From Schizochytrium sp. TIO01 (lineage: Eukaryota; Sar; Bigyra; Thraustochytrida; Thraustochytriidae), in the NCBI GenBank assembly GCA_004764695.1, contig SMSO01000034.1, positions 3,790,501 through 3,854,500 of the forward strand: a stretch of DNA of 64,000 nt, written 5' to 3'. The notes under the pieces were generated by a model. The model saw nothing but the letters and a program-made list of their open reading frames with translations, did no database searches and was not told the DNA's origin. This document shows positions 1 through 11,282 of the stretch, in pieces (position 1 is the first letter of the stretch; each line of letters opens with the position of its first letter). The position numbers were made by a program, and so were the translations under genes.

Positions 1-581
1 TCACGTTCCCCCTTGTTTCCTACTCTGCTTGAAGGCCTCGAACTCCTCTTCTTCCGTCACATCTTCCTGGCTGGGGGCGGGTCGCCGTGTGCCCACAGTG
101 AGTTGGCGCCAACCCCACTGCGGGGCTTTGCATGCGGGGGAGCGAGTCTGCCTGAGGACGCAGTTGGAAGAAAGTGCGGGCTTGGAAGCGGCCGCCCCTC
201 AGAGATGACATGCGTCTCTCTGCCTCTCTTACCCTCATTTCAGAATAACTTTATTTTTATTTTATTCAAAGTATATGAGTAAAAGTTTGAGATGCTGCTG
301 TCGATGGTGCTGCTTCTCTTCTCTTTTTTCGAGGAATTGGGGATTGATAGAGGTATTCGAAGCAGAAATTGAGGTTCGCAGAGGAAGAAGCGGGTTCTTT
401 CTTTCTTTATCGATCTATTTTATTTATCTATTTATTCACTTATTATGGGTCTTGTTGGGGCCTAGTCTGCTCAAAGGGTAAATAAAGCATTCGCATTACT
501 TTCGTTGGAAAAGGAGGGGAAAGAGCAAACGTGCCACCATACAGTAAGTGTTGCATCTATTGGCAGAAGCCACAGGCAGGT

Positions 582-616
582 ATGTAGGTAGGTAGGCAGG
601 TACCTACCTACCTAGC
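582..616. repeat. Palindromic TAGG/CCTA repeat
   Basis: A run of TAGG tetranucleotides is followed at once by its reverse complement, centred on AGGTACCT near 598-605. It could fold into a cruciform or an RNA hairpin. Similar GGTAGGTACC words recur elsewhere in the intergenic DNA. Confidence 0.7.
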
Positions 617-1255
617 AAATAGTGGTTTTCTGTTGCCTCATCATCGTTTGAACTTCCTTTCCTTTCCTTGTGTCGAGTTCGAATCTAAAAGAGTTGAGTT
701 TCAAAAACATTTTTAATTTCAGTTGTTTTTAATTCGATGTTTCACTTTTTTTCTTTTTTTAATTCCTTGAAAAGTAATGATTCTTTTTTTTAAAAAATAG
801 CAGTTTGCTAATGTTTCCGGAGATGCAAGCTGTCGAAGAAGAGAAAACAGCGCAAACCAAACCAAAACAAATGAACGAGGACGCACTTGTATGTGTAGAG
901 AGGGGTCTCTCTGCTACCGCTACGCAGCCTCAGTAAAAAGCTTTGAGCTGCTAAGTCAGTGAGCAGTTTAGTGCGACGATCAATATACCCGCCAACCTCA
1001 TTTACTCACCACCACTGTCCTTTCGAAAAGTCCATCTGCGGCGGCTACGGCGGAGAGAACGATCGTTGTTACAAAAACTTTCATTGAATTGAAACCAAGA
1101 AAAGACACATTCTTATACATGCTTAAATAATAGTAATAATGAAAAGGTCAAATGAAAGGAAATCAGTTCAAACTCAATATCAGCAATGAAAGTCTCGAGA
1201 GAACAAAAGGTGGAATGAATGAAGAAATGAAAAGAAATGAAAAGAAACATACTAC

Positions 1256-1277
1256 CTTCCTTCCTTCCTTCCTTCCT
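1256..1277. repeat. (TTCC)n microsatellite
   Basis: Perfect tetranucleotide array of about five copies, followed by imperfect copies. Confidence 0.85.
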
Positions 1278-1764
1278 TTCTTCCCTCTGCGGGACCAGCA
1301 CTCCTAGAGCAATCGTTAGCACCAAACTAGGAAGAAACTGAGGCAAAAAGGAGGAAGAAGAGGCTGGCTGGCTGGCAGGCAGCAGTCGCCACACCGCGCA
1401 GCTAGGCGCAAATAGCGTTCAACGTAAGACTCACCGGCAGGACGAAAGCCGGAGACAAACGGGAAGTTGGCCCTCTGAAAAAGAAAAGAGAACGATGAAA
1501 ACTTTGACAGAGAGGAGAACGGGCGGCACAGAGGGGACCATACAAGTAAGCAGGGGCGCCAAGGGAAACTTGTATGTGCGAACAGGGGAAATGGAGAGCA
1601 AAGCGTCCAAAGATACAAAAGGCAGCAACAAACAAGAATCATCGACAACTGCGAACGCAGAGAAAGAAGCAGACGATCTAGCAGCAGCTGCTGTAGCTAG
1701 CTAGCCGAGAGCCCGACTCTCCGCCACGAAGAGCGACGGCGAGCGGGCAAGCCAGACAGGCATA

Positions 1765-1789
1765 CAGCCAGCCAGCCAGCCAGCCAGCC
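1765..1789. repeat. (CAGC)n microsatellite
   Basis: Tetranucleotide array of about six copies in the region upstream of the MYB gene. Confidence 0.85.
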
Positions 1790-1951
1790 TTGCGGTCGGC
1801 CAGAAGGTTTCGTTGTCGGCTTCGGTTTCGAGGCGGGCAGTCGTAGCGCAAGAAGAGCTCAGAGCGAAAGAAAAAACAAAGAAACATCCATTGAACTGAT
1901 TCAATCGATCACTCACTCGGCTTGAATCAGTAAACCGCCTGCGCTCAAGAA

Positions 1952-1970
1952 AGCAGCAGCAGCAGCAGCA
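1952..1970. repeat. (AGC)n microsatellite
   Basis: Trinucleotide array of about six copies; no supported reading frame runs through it. Confidence 0.8.
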
Positions 1971-2850
1971 AACACACAAATAAACAGCAACGACTAGAAC
2001 TGCCTGTTGGTCAGCAGGCCGGCAGCCAATCGACCAACCAATCAATCAATCAAACAAAACAACCAATCAAACTGGAAACCTGCAGCAGCTCGCCATAGCC
2101 AGCTGTCTCGCTGTCAGTCTGACTGTGTGACGGAGCAGACAGTAGTGACGTGGTGGAGCTGAGCGTTCCTGTTTCCGTGTTGGAGAAATAGAACGCCGCT
2201 GAGGTTGGAACGGGGACCAGAACTGCCGCCGACCAGACCCCGAAAGGAGAAAAAGAAGGAATAGTAATAAAAGAAGAGGGAGCACTGCGTTCAGCTGGGA
2301 AAGGAAGGGGCGTCTGTCAGAGACCACCTTGCCAACTGGCTTGCTTATACCTACCTCCCTTGTAGGACCTACCAGATTGGAAACCGACGGTCGGCCTCAT
2401 TTATTCTACGTTCTCTCCTTGCGCTGGCACTTAGACACCAGACGGAGCACGTATTTTTGCTTCCTCTTTCTTCTTGTTACCTTTTGTGATTTGTTGTTTT
2501 GTTTTTATATTTTTTAGTACACAGACCTCAAGCAAGAAAGCAAGCAAGCAAGCAAACGCGAAACGACGAAGCTCGTGGGAGAGCTCGCATTCATTAATTA
2601 CTTATTCGAGCCTTATTTGGCTCGCGCACATTTGTTTCCTCGCGGATCTCGTGATATTGTATCGACGCCTGTTGTAGACAAGGCATTGATTGATTAATAG
2701 ACCCAAAGCAAATCTCGCGGCTCGCTAACAGGTTTGCGATCTGAAAATTGCACTGCCTGCCTTCGGATTAGTCCAAGCAAGCAGTAAACCAAAGCTCACA
2801 ACTACAAACCCAACGCCATAAAAACCACGCAAGGGATCAGCCTTCGTGGA

Positions 2851-4332
2851 ATGCCACCCCAAGCATCGCCTTCTTCTTCTTCAATTGTACGTAAGAACAT
2901 GGCTCCTCCCTCGACATTGGCAATGAGCGCAATGACGCCCAACCCGGCATCTATTGCTGCTGTTTCCTCCTCTTATCAAAACAACGCCACCCTTGTAGTC
3001 CCTGGCATCATGATGGGCACCTCAAACCCTTCGGGCAGCACCCAAACGAAAAAACTCCCCACCGGCGAAAATACTGGCCGCTGGACGAAGGATGAACACG
3101 GCAAGTTCCTCGAAGGACTGCGCATCTACGGCAAGGAGTGGAAGAAAATTTCCAACATGATTGAATCCCGCACCGTCGTTCAGATCCGCACTCATGCACA
3201 AAAGTACTTTCAAAAGCTTGCCAAGAGCGCAGAGCAGCAAGGAAAAGAGGTGCCTGGTGATCTTATGAGCACTGCCCGCTACATGAAGCCCTCCTCTTCT
3301 GCTGATGCCGCTCGGAAACGCTCTGGTTCTGGCGCATCTTCAAAACGTGGCGGCAAACGTGGCTCGGGTGGAATTGGCTCTGTTGCAGCTGGAACCCCAA
3401 TGCCAGCAGGAATTCACCTCGTGGCACCCATGTCCACCACTGATGGGCCTGCTGTAATATCAAAGCCCGCCACCGCCGCCCCTGTGAACAACAATAATGG
3501 CGTTTCTACATCAACCCCTGCCGTGCACGCGCAGGCTGTAAAGACTGCTTCCTCAATGTCTACATCTACTACAACGACTTCTTCTGGTTCTGGCGCCCTG
3601 CAAAAACGTGTGAATAAGGGTATTGTGCGCCGAATCCGTAAGATTGCTTCGTCGCAGGACCAGCAGCAGCAATCTGTCATTATTGCTCTGGGCCATGAAG
3701 AGGAACAACCCACTGACAGTCTGCACCAACACCAATCTAACCGTCTCACCATCTCACCGGATCTCGCCCAAATCAGTGCAGATCTCTCTGAGTTTGATGA
3801 GCTCAAGCTGTTCGCTCGTGATGACTTTAATTCTCGTCTCCCTGAGGCTTCTCCTACCGGCGTTGATGACTTATACTTTGTTGATGGATTTATGTTCCCC
3901 AACTCCCCCAGCGTCGGATCAACATCCTCTTCCTTTGACGAGGATCTCTATGCCAACGAGTCCTCCTCATCTTCAGCATCCCAGGCAAGTGACTTTGACC
4001 TCTCGGTAGCTGATGAAGACGAACTCTCCCATTTTTCAAGCGAAGAGGCTCTTGAGTTCCTCAAGGCCACCGCTGATCCCCAGGGTCGCGTCGACTGTGA
4101 TGTTCTCTCCCTCGACAGCTCTAACGAACGCGACCATGAACTTGAGCCCCAGCCCGACCTCAGCAGCAGTGGTCCTCTTACTGATTTTGTCTTTGAAGAT
4201 GACACCGATTTGTTGGGACCGCTCATGTCCTCCATTTCTGTACCTTCCTCCCCCAGGGATGCCAAGCGTACTGAAATGGAATCCTGTGTACCAAGTGACC
4301 CTGCTAAGCGTCGCCGGGTTAATGACCCTTGA
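2851..4332 (+). CDS. Single-repeat MYB-like transcription factor, (T)HAQKYF class
   Basis: Intronless frame of 493 aa starting at ATG 2851. Residues 76-124 form one MYB/SANT repeat: it opens GRWTKDEHGKF, has the spaced tryptophans (GRW, KEW) with the third replaced by a hydrophobic residue, and closes with RTHAQKYFQKL. This is the signature of the SHAQKYF class known from plants, Dictyostelium and stramenopiles, which bind DNA through one repeat. The rest is low-complexity: Ser/Thr/Ala-rich N-terminus, a Lys/Arg/Gly-rich stretch after the repeat (about 150-175), then an acidic, Ser-rich C-terminal half that could be an activation region. A short basic motif KRRR lies near the C-terminus and may be a nuclear signal. 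Nuclear DNA binding is family knowledge; targets are unknown. The gene is convergent with the TB2/DP1 gene downstream. Confidence 0.9.
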   Translation: MPPQASPSSSSIVRKNMAPPSTLAMSAMTPNPASIAAVSSSYQNNATLVVPGIMMGTSNPSGSTQTKKLPTGENTGRWTKDEHGKFLEGLRIYGKEWKKISNMIESRTVVQIRTHAQKYFQKLAKSAEQQGKEVPGDLMSTARYMKPSSSADAARKRSGSGASSKRGGKRGSGGIGSVAAGTPMPAGIHLVAPMSTTDGPAVISKPATAAPVNNNNGVSTSTPAVHAQAVKTASSMSTSTTTTSSGSGALQKRVNKGIVRRIRKIASSQDQQQQSVIIALGHEEEQPTDSLHQHQSNRLTISPDLAQISADLSEFDELKLFARDDFNSRLPEASPTGVDDLYFVDGFMFPNSPSVGSTSSSFDEDLYANESSSSSASQASDFDLSVADEDELSHFSSEEALEFLKATADPQGRVDCDVLSLDSSNERDHELEPQPDLSSSGPLTDFVFEDDTDLLGPLMSSISVPSSPRDAKRTEMESCVPSDPAKRRRVNDP

Positions 4333-5086
4333 TTGTACCTTCATTACTTTTCGCTTTACTCCTTTTTCGCACCTCTTCCTCCCCCCCCTCCCAATTTTTT
4401 ACGACTCGGTCACCAAGCCGATCTTTGATGAATCAAAATACAAAAATACATACATGCCTGCATCTTTAGCTTTTTTCTGTTTCAACTTTGCCTTTCCTTT
4501 GCTTATTACTTATTGGTCTAAGAAATCCCCTTGTTAGCATTTTACTGGTCCTAATTGGCTATTGGGGTAGACCGAAGTTTCTCCTCTAGTCAATGAAAGT
4601 CAGAAAACATTCAACAGCAGTGAAATGTCTGCTTTTTGATAGATAGATAGATAGATCGCCGCAAAACATCGGGCTGGTACAAGATCGCTACATACATACT
4701 CCATTATATCATAAGCTTGGCAGATTCATCCACACAAGTTTCAAGTCCATTTAACAGGTATAGCCTAAAAATCGATCGATCGAGGATGCAAAGAAAAGCA
4801 CACAAATGACAAATAGAAACAGCAACAAGCAAAGAATGTAGAATATATTATTCGTAAGAGTTTTTTCTTTTCTTTTTTTAACTGGAGACAATGCAACTGT
4901 AAACCAAACCAAAAGCAAAACAAAAGTACATCGCTTTAACAGGGCTCTTCGAGCATGGCGTGCAAACCTTAAGAGATGATTTGAAGTCTACGACATTGTG
5001 TCGAAAGAGAAAACAGAAAATAAATAAATAAAACACAATGGGTCTCGTGGATATAGATCCTCCCTTCACATGAAGAATCGCTTGAA
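4333..5086. other. Convergent intergenic region
   Basis: Shared 3' space between the MYB gene (+) and the TB2/DP1 gene (-). It is AT-rich, with a short (GATA)n run near 4640-4656. No gene seen. Confidence 0.6.
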
Positions 5087-7506
5087 TTAATTCCAAAACC
5101 ACCCTCCCCAACGCCCGCGTGAGCCCTCTGCAGAAATAGTCTTATTTTCCATACTCTGTTCGCTTGCGTTAACAACTGCATCGCCCTGATCCTCGTTTGC
5201 TGCATCTACACCATGCTTAAATGTTGCTGCCTCTGGCAGATCATCGTCAGAGATATCCATGGCATCTTGGTCCTCTAACAGCATCTCCTCTTCCTCTTTA
5301 GGCTCTTTTTTCTTGTTTCGTCGAGACGAACGCTTGCCTGAAGCACGAGAGTTCTTGGAACTGCTTGATGAAGTTCTTGAAGTCTGAGACATACGTCCAC
5401 TGACACGTTTCGACGGAGTGGCGAGAAGTGCGCGGCGCTCTCCTGCTTCATTTTCCTCGATCGGAGGAAGAGACCGAGCGGACAAGGGCTCCTGTTCTCC
5501 TCGTTTCACCGATGAATGCGTATCCGTCACACCATCCTTGATAAAGTATGCCCTGATCTTGTAAAACACCTTCAGTCCAAACTCAAAGATTTTGTTGGCA
5601 CCACGAAAGTACGGCAATTGAAGCCATAACGTAAACACCAGTAGCATGTGGTTCCACAAAGGGAACCAGAACAATCCCATTGACAGAACATGATGAAATA
5701 GCATCGACACTGTATATACAACCCAATACTGTAGCCACTGAGTCATTTGAACAGCGCCATACGCAATGCTTGTGGGGTTATTGCGAAACCGTTTCAATGA
5801 AGTTGAATCTTTGTTAGAGGCAGCAGTCTGCGTAATTTTTTCTGCACGCTCCAATGCGATCAGAGTCCGGGTAGCCGTTAAAACGGGTCTGCCGAGACCA
5901 ATCGCATGAGCACCAATTGCAGTAATCGTGGATGGCATGACCAAGAACACCAAACCCATCACAACCAGTGTGCCACCAGTTTCCATCACTTCAGAAAACT
6001 TAGCGCGCGTTTCTGGGGAAATGATGCGGAATGCATACATCAGGTCCACAAGGCCGGCTCTGCTGATCACTCGAAACGCCTGGAGTTTCCACGCGTCCAA
6101 TCAATTGATCAATGAGAGGAATCATCCATCGAAAAGACAGATCAGCCCCAGATGTGCCAGGCATCTGGAGCCAGAGAGACCACATTAGACGCACAGGGGG
6201 CCAAAACGAGAGTGCTGAGAGTAGATGACCAGAAACTGGCATCGCCTCAAGAAACAAGGCAAGACCCAACACAGTCCAGTACTGGAACCCAGTAGCGAAC
6301 ACTTTGCAATTCAGCATAGAGTTCCAGAGATGCCTCAGGGTCTAGCTCAAGCTGCCTTGAATAATGAATTCCGTCTACCGTAGAGATGTCCTGCGAATCG
6401 AGCGAGCCGATTGAGCTAGTGTCATCCTCGCTTTCTGCATCGCCACCACTGTGTTGCCGGTTGTGCCGACGAGTACTGCTACGCTGAGAGCGACTACCAA
6501 ACCAGCCTGTGGGCAGCCAACTAGAAAGTATAGATGACGCAGCTTGTGTCAGAACAAACTCTTGTCGTTGAGCCATTTCTGCCGTCGGCAACTGAGAAAA
6601 TGTATTGCGACGACGAAGACCATGAAAGCGCTCCATCATTCTGTGATAAGCCATGTCGTACACAATAAGCGCTCTAGTTGCCAGAATTACTGGAACCCCA
6701 ATAACGACTGACCACCCACCGAGCCCCCGACTGAATTCTACGAATTGAGTGCGGCCAAGCGCATAAACTGTGCCTGCAAAACCCAAGAATAAGAGGTGTG
6801 GTAAAGCATCCGCAAGGATTCTTGACTGCGTACGGATAGATGATGCCACACTGTCATACACTGCATGAACAGCAGCATTCTTCTGCTCAAACCATTCAAC
6901 GGTACGTTCCCTGTAACGACGGCGCCGAATCTCACGTTGAAGCATAAAAACAAGGACTAAACATGTGACAGCTCCAGCAATTGCAACCTTCGTAGTCCAA
7001 TGCAGATTCATCAAAAGTTGAATCGATGCCCGCAAAGATGGCTGCATCGCAGAAAACCCATCTTGGGTAATTCTAAACGTCTGGTGTGATGTTGGAAGTA
7101 GAATTGCCCAGATAAGTCGGGTCCACAGCTTCGTTGCCATCCATGTGGCTTCGCACGCGGCGATAAATACTTCACGTGTCACGCTAACGTCCAAATTTTG
7201 ATTTGCTTGAACATGATCTACAAGCACCCGGTTGCTACTTTGACTCGCCACCTGCATTGCGCCGCCAATGCCGGCCATCACTGCGTACGATACTACAATC
7301 ACAATTAAAGCTCGCGTCGAAAGGCTCAGATCGCCCAGTCCGAGTTCTTCACGAATTTCTGATTCTGACCGCTGTCGCTGCATCTTACCCAGGGACTTCT
7401 TTTCTTTCTTCCTCCTCCGTCTGAGCTCGCTGCCCTTTGATGGAGTTAAGTCCGCAACATCCTCCTCTTCAAAGTTAAGATCAGGCTCCGAGTTTACTTC
7501 CCCCAT
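5087..7506 (-). CDS. Double TB2/DP1/HVA22 (REEP/Yop1-like) membrane protein, two frame breaks
   Basis: Read on the minus strand from ATG 7506 to the stop at 5087 this encodes about 805 aa, if two single-base frame changes are allowed (about 6290-6288 in a GGG run, and about 6100-6080). I chose 7506 because the upstream in-frame start is only GTG. Each frame segment carries clear family sequence. The first TB2/DP1/HVA22-like domain contains QYWTVLG, FWPPVRLMW and LWLQMPG. The second, near the C-terminal third, contains LQYWVVY, WFPLWN and LWLQLPYFRGA. Each is preceded by a similar hydrophobic stretch (VPVILATRALI and GRPVLTATRTLI), so the protein looks like an internal tandem duplication. The N-terminus is acidic then basic, and the C-terminal tail is charged and Ser-rich. 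REEP/Yop1/HVA22 proteins shape tubular ER membranes; an ER role here is inferred. Either the frame breaks are sequence errors or the gene is damaged. Confidence 0.75.
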
Positions 7507-9165
7507 CCTTATCGTCAAAGTAGAATTTGGTGAGTCTCCTCTCGTATGGATTTCAACTGTAGACACCAGACAAACGTCTTGGCAGTGCGTCAGAAAAGAG
7601 AATTGGTATTCAAAATAGTGCTGTGTTCGCTGTAATCACGATAATGTGAAAGTCAAATACCTCCCAGATCAAAAAGAAATAGCCACTCTGGCCGTCACGA
7701 AGTCTGTTTAAAGCGAGGCTGTGCTTTGCATGAATACCCGAGCCCAACACTAGGCGTTATGCGTTAGGCGTGTGTTCAAGCTTGCCTTGAAGAGCTTATC
7801 TTCCTCGCCTGACAATTTTTCCAAAGTAAACGAGGCTGTGAGCGGTTTTGCGCTTTCCGCTCTCGGTGGCTGGGCTGGACAAACAATTATATAAAAGTCC
7901 AACACAGCAATCTTCTTGCGCAACAGTTCCCAGGCCAGATCTCTCCAGCAACCAGAGAAAGAGAGTACACAAAGCCGACAGACGAAATAGCCAGAGCCGC
8001 TTGCCGCTATGCCTTGCAAGCGCAGACGTGGAGTTTGAAGACTTTCAGAAAGTCTTTGCAGTTATGCATCGTGTATCGAGCAAGGCGAATCAATCATCTT
8101 ACCAAGAAACTGTATAACTTACTTTATCTTATCAATTATAGTGAGCTATAGAGGCACGGTATACTAGGATATTAAAAGATATACTTCACTGTTACTAACT
8201 AAGAAGCAACGAGAAAGTAATCGGCAAGCCACTGACGTTAGCAGTTAGCAACCTTGGGCTTCTTCAATCAAGGTGTGCGCTCATTAGTGTGTTTTGACTC
8301 TCGAATGAAGGAAGTCCATGATGCTCGTACTTTTACCAGCTGTTGCTCGTCAACAAGCAAAGTGCGTTGTAACGGGGATGGCAGAGGGAAAACTACATCG
8401 TGTTAAGGAACTTGAAAGAAAGAAAAAAACAGGGACATGGTTTCACGACTGAGCAGCCTGGGCAGAAGAAATCAGAAATTTCTTTTGAGGCCTCTCCGAC
8501 GCAGTATGTACAGGAACATGAAACAAGCATCCAGGGTCAACATGTTGTCCAGGCATGGGGCACAAAGAAAAAAAGAGAGCACATATTTTTAATTATCGTC
8601 ATGATTCTCGTAAGAGAATATGAAGAAGTCCCAATTCATAGTGCCATGTAGGAAATGATCATTACGATGGCAACTATTATCTCTTTCGTAAATTATATGT
8701 ATGACATGCAGTGCAGCTTCGAGAGTGAAGAAGAGTGGCAGTAATGTATGACAATGGGCAATGCTAATCAATACAAGTTATGCGGAAACAATTGGTCGGG
8801 GCAGGCGTATGCATGTATAAATAGGCAAAAAAAACATGCGCGCCGACACGGAGAAAAGGGGGATAACAGTTGCAAATCTCCGAAAGAAGAAAACGACTGG
8901 GAAAGATGCCTGTCCACTACGAGCTACATAAAGTTTGATGAATAGATCTCCCAAAACCGTCAAAAACAACCAGCATTCCCGCTCTAGCCGGCATTCTTTT
9001 GAGAACGGTACATGCAGCAATTGCCATATTCTGAAGGCACAAAGTAGCAATTATGAGGCTAACAATGGTTCAACAAATGTAGGAAGCGTATATGCACAGC
9101 CAGGCTGTAAAGTACGGAGGAAGTAACAACCTATGCAAGCAATTGATCATTCACTCAGCCATTCA
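7507..9165. other. Intergenic region with TATA-like elements on the plus strand
   Basis: This lies upstream of the TB2/DP1 gene and downstream of the leucine-zipper gene, both on the minus strand. Two TATA-like words are seen on the plus strand, TTATATAAAAG at 7887-7897 and TATAAATAGG at 8816-8825. A 62-codon ATG frame follows the second (8938-9126), but it resembles nothing I know. Confidence 0.5.
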
Positions 9166-9967
9166 TTAATTGACGATGCGACCCTTGCTAAGCTCATCGA
9201 CAGGGCTCCAGAGCTTGTCGAGCATGGCCATAGAGGCCGGGTTGTTGTTGACCCAAAGGATGAACTTTGCCAGCTGTGCAGGTGTAAGAATCTTCTGTAG
9301 CTCCTTCATCTCCTCCCCGAGGGCCTGGTTCTTGCGCTCCATGCGTCGTTTGAGGTCGTCACACTCCCTGAGCGTGAATCTGAGATCCTTTGCCATCTGC
9401 CTAGCGTCGTTGCGATGACCCTTGATTTTCTCCTTTTGCTCCTCTGTGGCTCCCATCTCGCGCATGACGATTGACCAAATGCTGCCTGCGCCGTTCACAT
9501 TCAAATTTTGCTCGCTCGTTGAGTCATAAAAGTCGTCCTCCTGGTGCAAAGACCACATACACATTTTGGTCACCTGTGTGGGCAGAAGAAGCCTTTCGAG
9601 CTGCTCCATATGCCTGCGAATAGACTCTGTGCGGACTACACCATAGTCGCTAAATTTCTTCACATACGTTTCCAAAACTGACTGCAGCTCCTCTGCAGAA
9701 GCACCTCGAGCAAGCATCTCCTCCAAGCGCTGCGTAATCTCTAACTTTTCCTGCGCGTCGCGTTGGAACAGTTTCTTTGCCAACCTTAAGCTGCAGACGG
9801 AGCTGCAGGTTTTCGCTTTCCAAGGCGTTCACGCGCTCCTCGAGCTCGTTGACCTTCTCCTTCTTCTTCTTCTTCTGAGCTGCAGAAGCAGAAGATGAGC
9901 TCGCAGCGGCAGGAGAAGAGGCTGCGGCCACCGGCTCAGACTTACGCTGGCGTTTAGAGGAACTCAT
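9166..9967 (-). CDS. Leucine-zipper protein with helical C-terminal domain, one frame break
   Basis: From ATG 9967 (minus strand) to the stop at 9166 this gives about 266 aa if one base is skipped near 9795-9778. Residues 1-35 are Ser/Ala-rich with a lysine run. They lead into a short coiled coil with leucine heptads (KVNELEERVNALESEN, then LQLRLQL), like the zipper half of a bZIP factor. I do not see the Asn/Arg signature of a bZIP basic region, so DNA binding is doubtful. After the frame change the protein continues as a mostly helical domain (LFQRDAQEKLEITQRLEEML onward) with two related W-containing segments, CMWSLHQED and FILWVNNNPAS. That C-terminal domain may be a stramenopile bZIP-associated module, but I cannot name it. 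The frame break falls at the end of the zipper; an indel error is the simplest cause. Confidence 0.6.
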
Positions 9968-11282
9968 TGCAGAGGGGGCGCGGGCACGCGAACGGGAATA
10001 GGTGCAAAGCAAGAAGAGAAGAACGAGCGATCGAAGTTTGGAGAGGACGGAAGACGAGCGATTTGATTTAGTCCAAGTATCTAAGTACTCCTACTTAGCT
10101 TAGTTTTCCTTCTTTCCTTCTTATCAAATTCCTTCTTTTTTTTTGCAATTGAAAATATATATATTTAATCAAGTGTAAAACTCAACAAGAGAAAGTGGAG
10201 AGTTAAGGAGATGTACTGTTGAGCAAACGAAAGAAAAGTAGAGTATAGAACGAAACTTGATAGTAAAGAAGCCATGTAGGTAGGAATTTATTTATTTAGG
10301 GGTAAATTGGTTTTCTATGAGCACTTCAAGAACAATGAATTCCCCAGTGCGGAAACGATGGTTCAAGACTAGGCGAGGATAAGGCAAGTCAAGAACAACG
10401 GAGAAATAAAGCACTCCAAGATGCAGTACGATATTGACACGCTGCTGCAACGCTTTCCAAAGAATAGAAGACGCTCAATCCAATTCGGACTTTCTTACTG
10501 TTTCCTCCATCTCCGAGATGGTAGATACAGATACTACATCTACTCGGCAGCTTGTGTACATCAGTGTCCGGTTACTGTGTTTACTTCTTCATGTATTATT
10601 TGAGGAATCCTTATCGTTGTGCTCAAGCTTAACTTTTATAACTTATATTTACTGTTCTTCTCCATGACGCTTAACCACGAACAGATGAATATTTTAACGG
10701 TGTCCGCCTGAACTAATCTTCGATTTTAGTTGGAATTCCTATGATTTCGAAGAACTAACTTCGAAATCAATTGGTTAGTTAATCATCCAAAACTAAAATC
10801 TGTATGGAGTCACACTCCCAAATGGAAAAGACGAAATTGCCGAGACACCATCTAAAATCCAAAGACTCTTGCATCGCAAAAGTAGATAGCAGTAGCAGGA
10901 GTCCAGGCTTATCACAGAAGATCGTCAAAGTACGAAACCTGAGCATGGAGATGCTCTCAATTCAGAGTAGAATCATATATTTTGAAAGTTCAATATGTTT
11001 TAGTAACCCTATTATATGTGTTCTATAGTAAACACTGATACCTACATGCCTACTACTAAGCCTCCATACAGTGAGTGGAATGAAATGAATGAACGAAAGG
11101 AGGCCTTGAGCATAAACCAAAGAAACCTGCTCTAACGCAAGCAATCTTATTTGCACACTGGCAAGGACGTCGAGAACTCGGCTGCTGAGCAAGTTATCGC
11201 GTCCCGCGGACAGGTCTTCAAAGTCAGCCATGCGAATCTGAACTGTAAAGGTGTGGTTCAGATCTCAGGCTTGTCTACTAAG
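9968..11282. other. Divergent intergenic region
   Basis: Upstream space shared by the leucine-zipper gene (-) and the AP2 gene (+), and probably holding both promoters. An imperfect foldback lies at about 10720-10798. No gene recognised. Confidence 0.6.
10720..10798. repeat. Imperfect foldback sequence
   Basis: The ends match as inverted copies (GATTTTAGTT and AACTAAAATC), and an inner pair TGATTTCGAAG / CTTCGAAATCA surrounds a short AACTAA loop. Middle parts of the arms do not pair well. It could be a decayed miniature element or a structured transcript segment. Confidence 0.5.

Larger units (their letters stand above)
1..2850. other. Intergenic / 5' leader DNA before the MYB gene, no gene recognised
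   Basis: I see no protein I can recognise in this stretch. Open frames here are short, on both strands, and composed of low-complexity sequence. It contains a near-perfect palindrome of TAGG/CCTA words at about 582-616, a (TTCC)n tract at 1256-1277, a (CAGC)n tract at 1765-1789 and a (AGC)n tract at 1952-1970. The last several hundred bases may be promoter and 5' UTR of the MYB gene at 2851, but no clear TATA box was identified. Confidence 0.5.

Noticed and set aside
3414-3902. Open frame of 162 codons antisense to the MYB gene
   Set aside because: Shadow of low-complexity Ser/Thr/Asp codons; no motif.
6080-6300. Introns of 13 and 19 nt in the TB2/DP1 gene
   Set aside because: Short GT-AG strings fit the frames, but all clear introns in the window are 96-153 nt, and a one-base skip gives a better match to the second domain.
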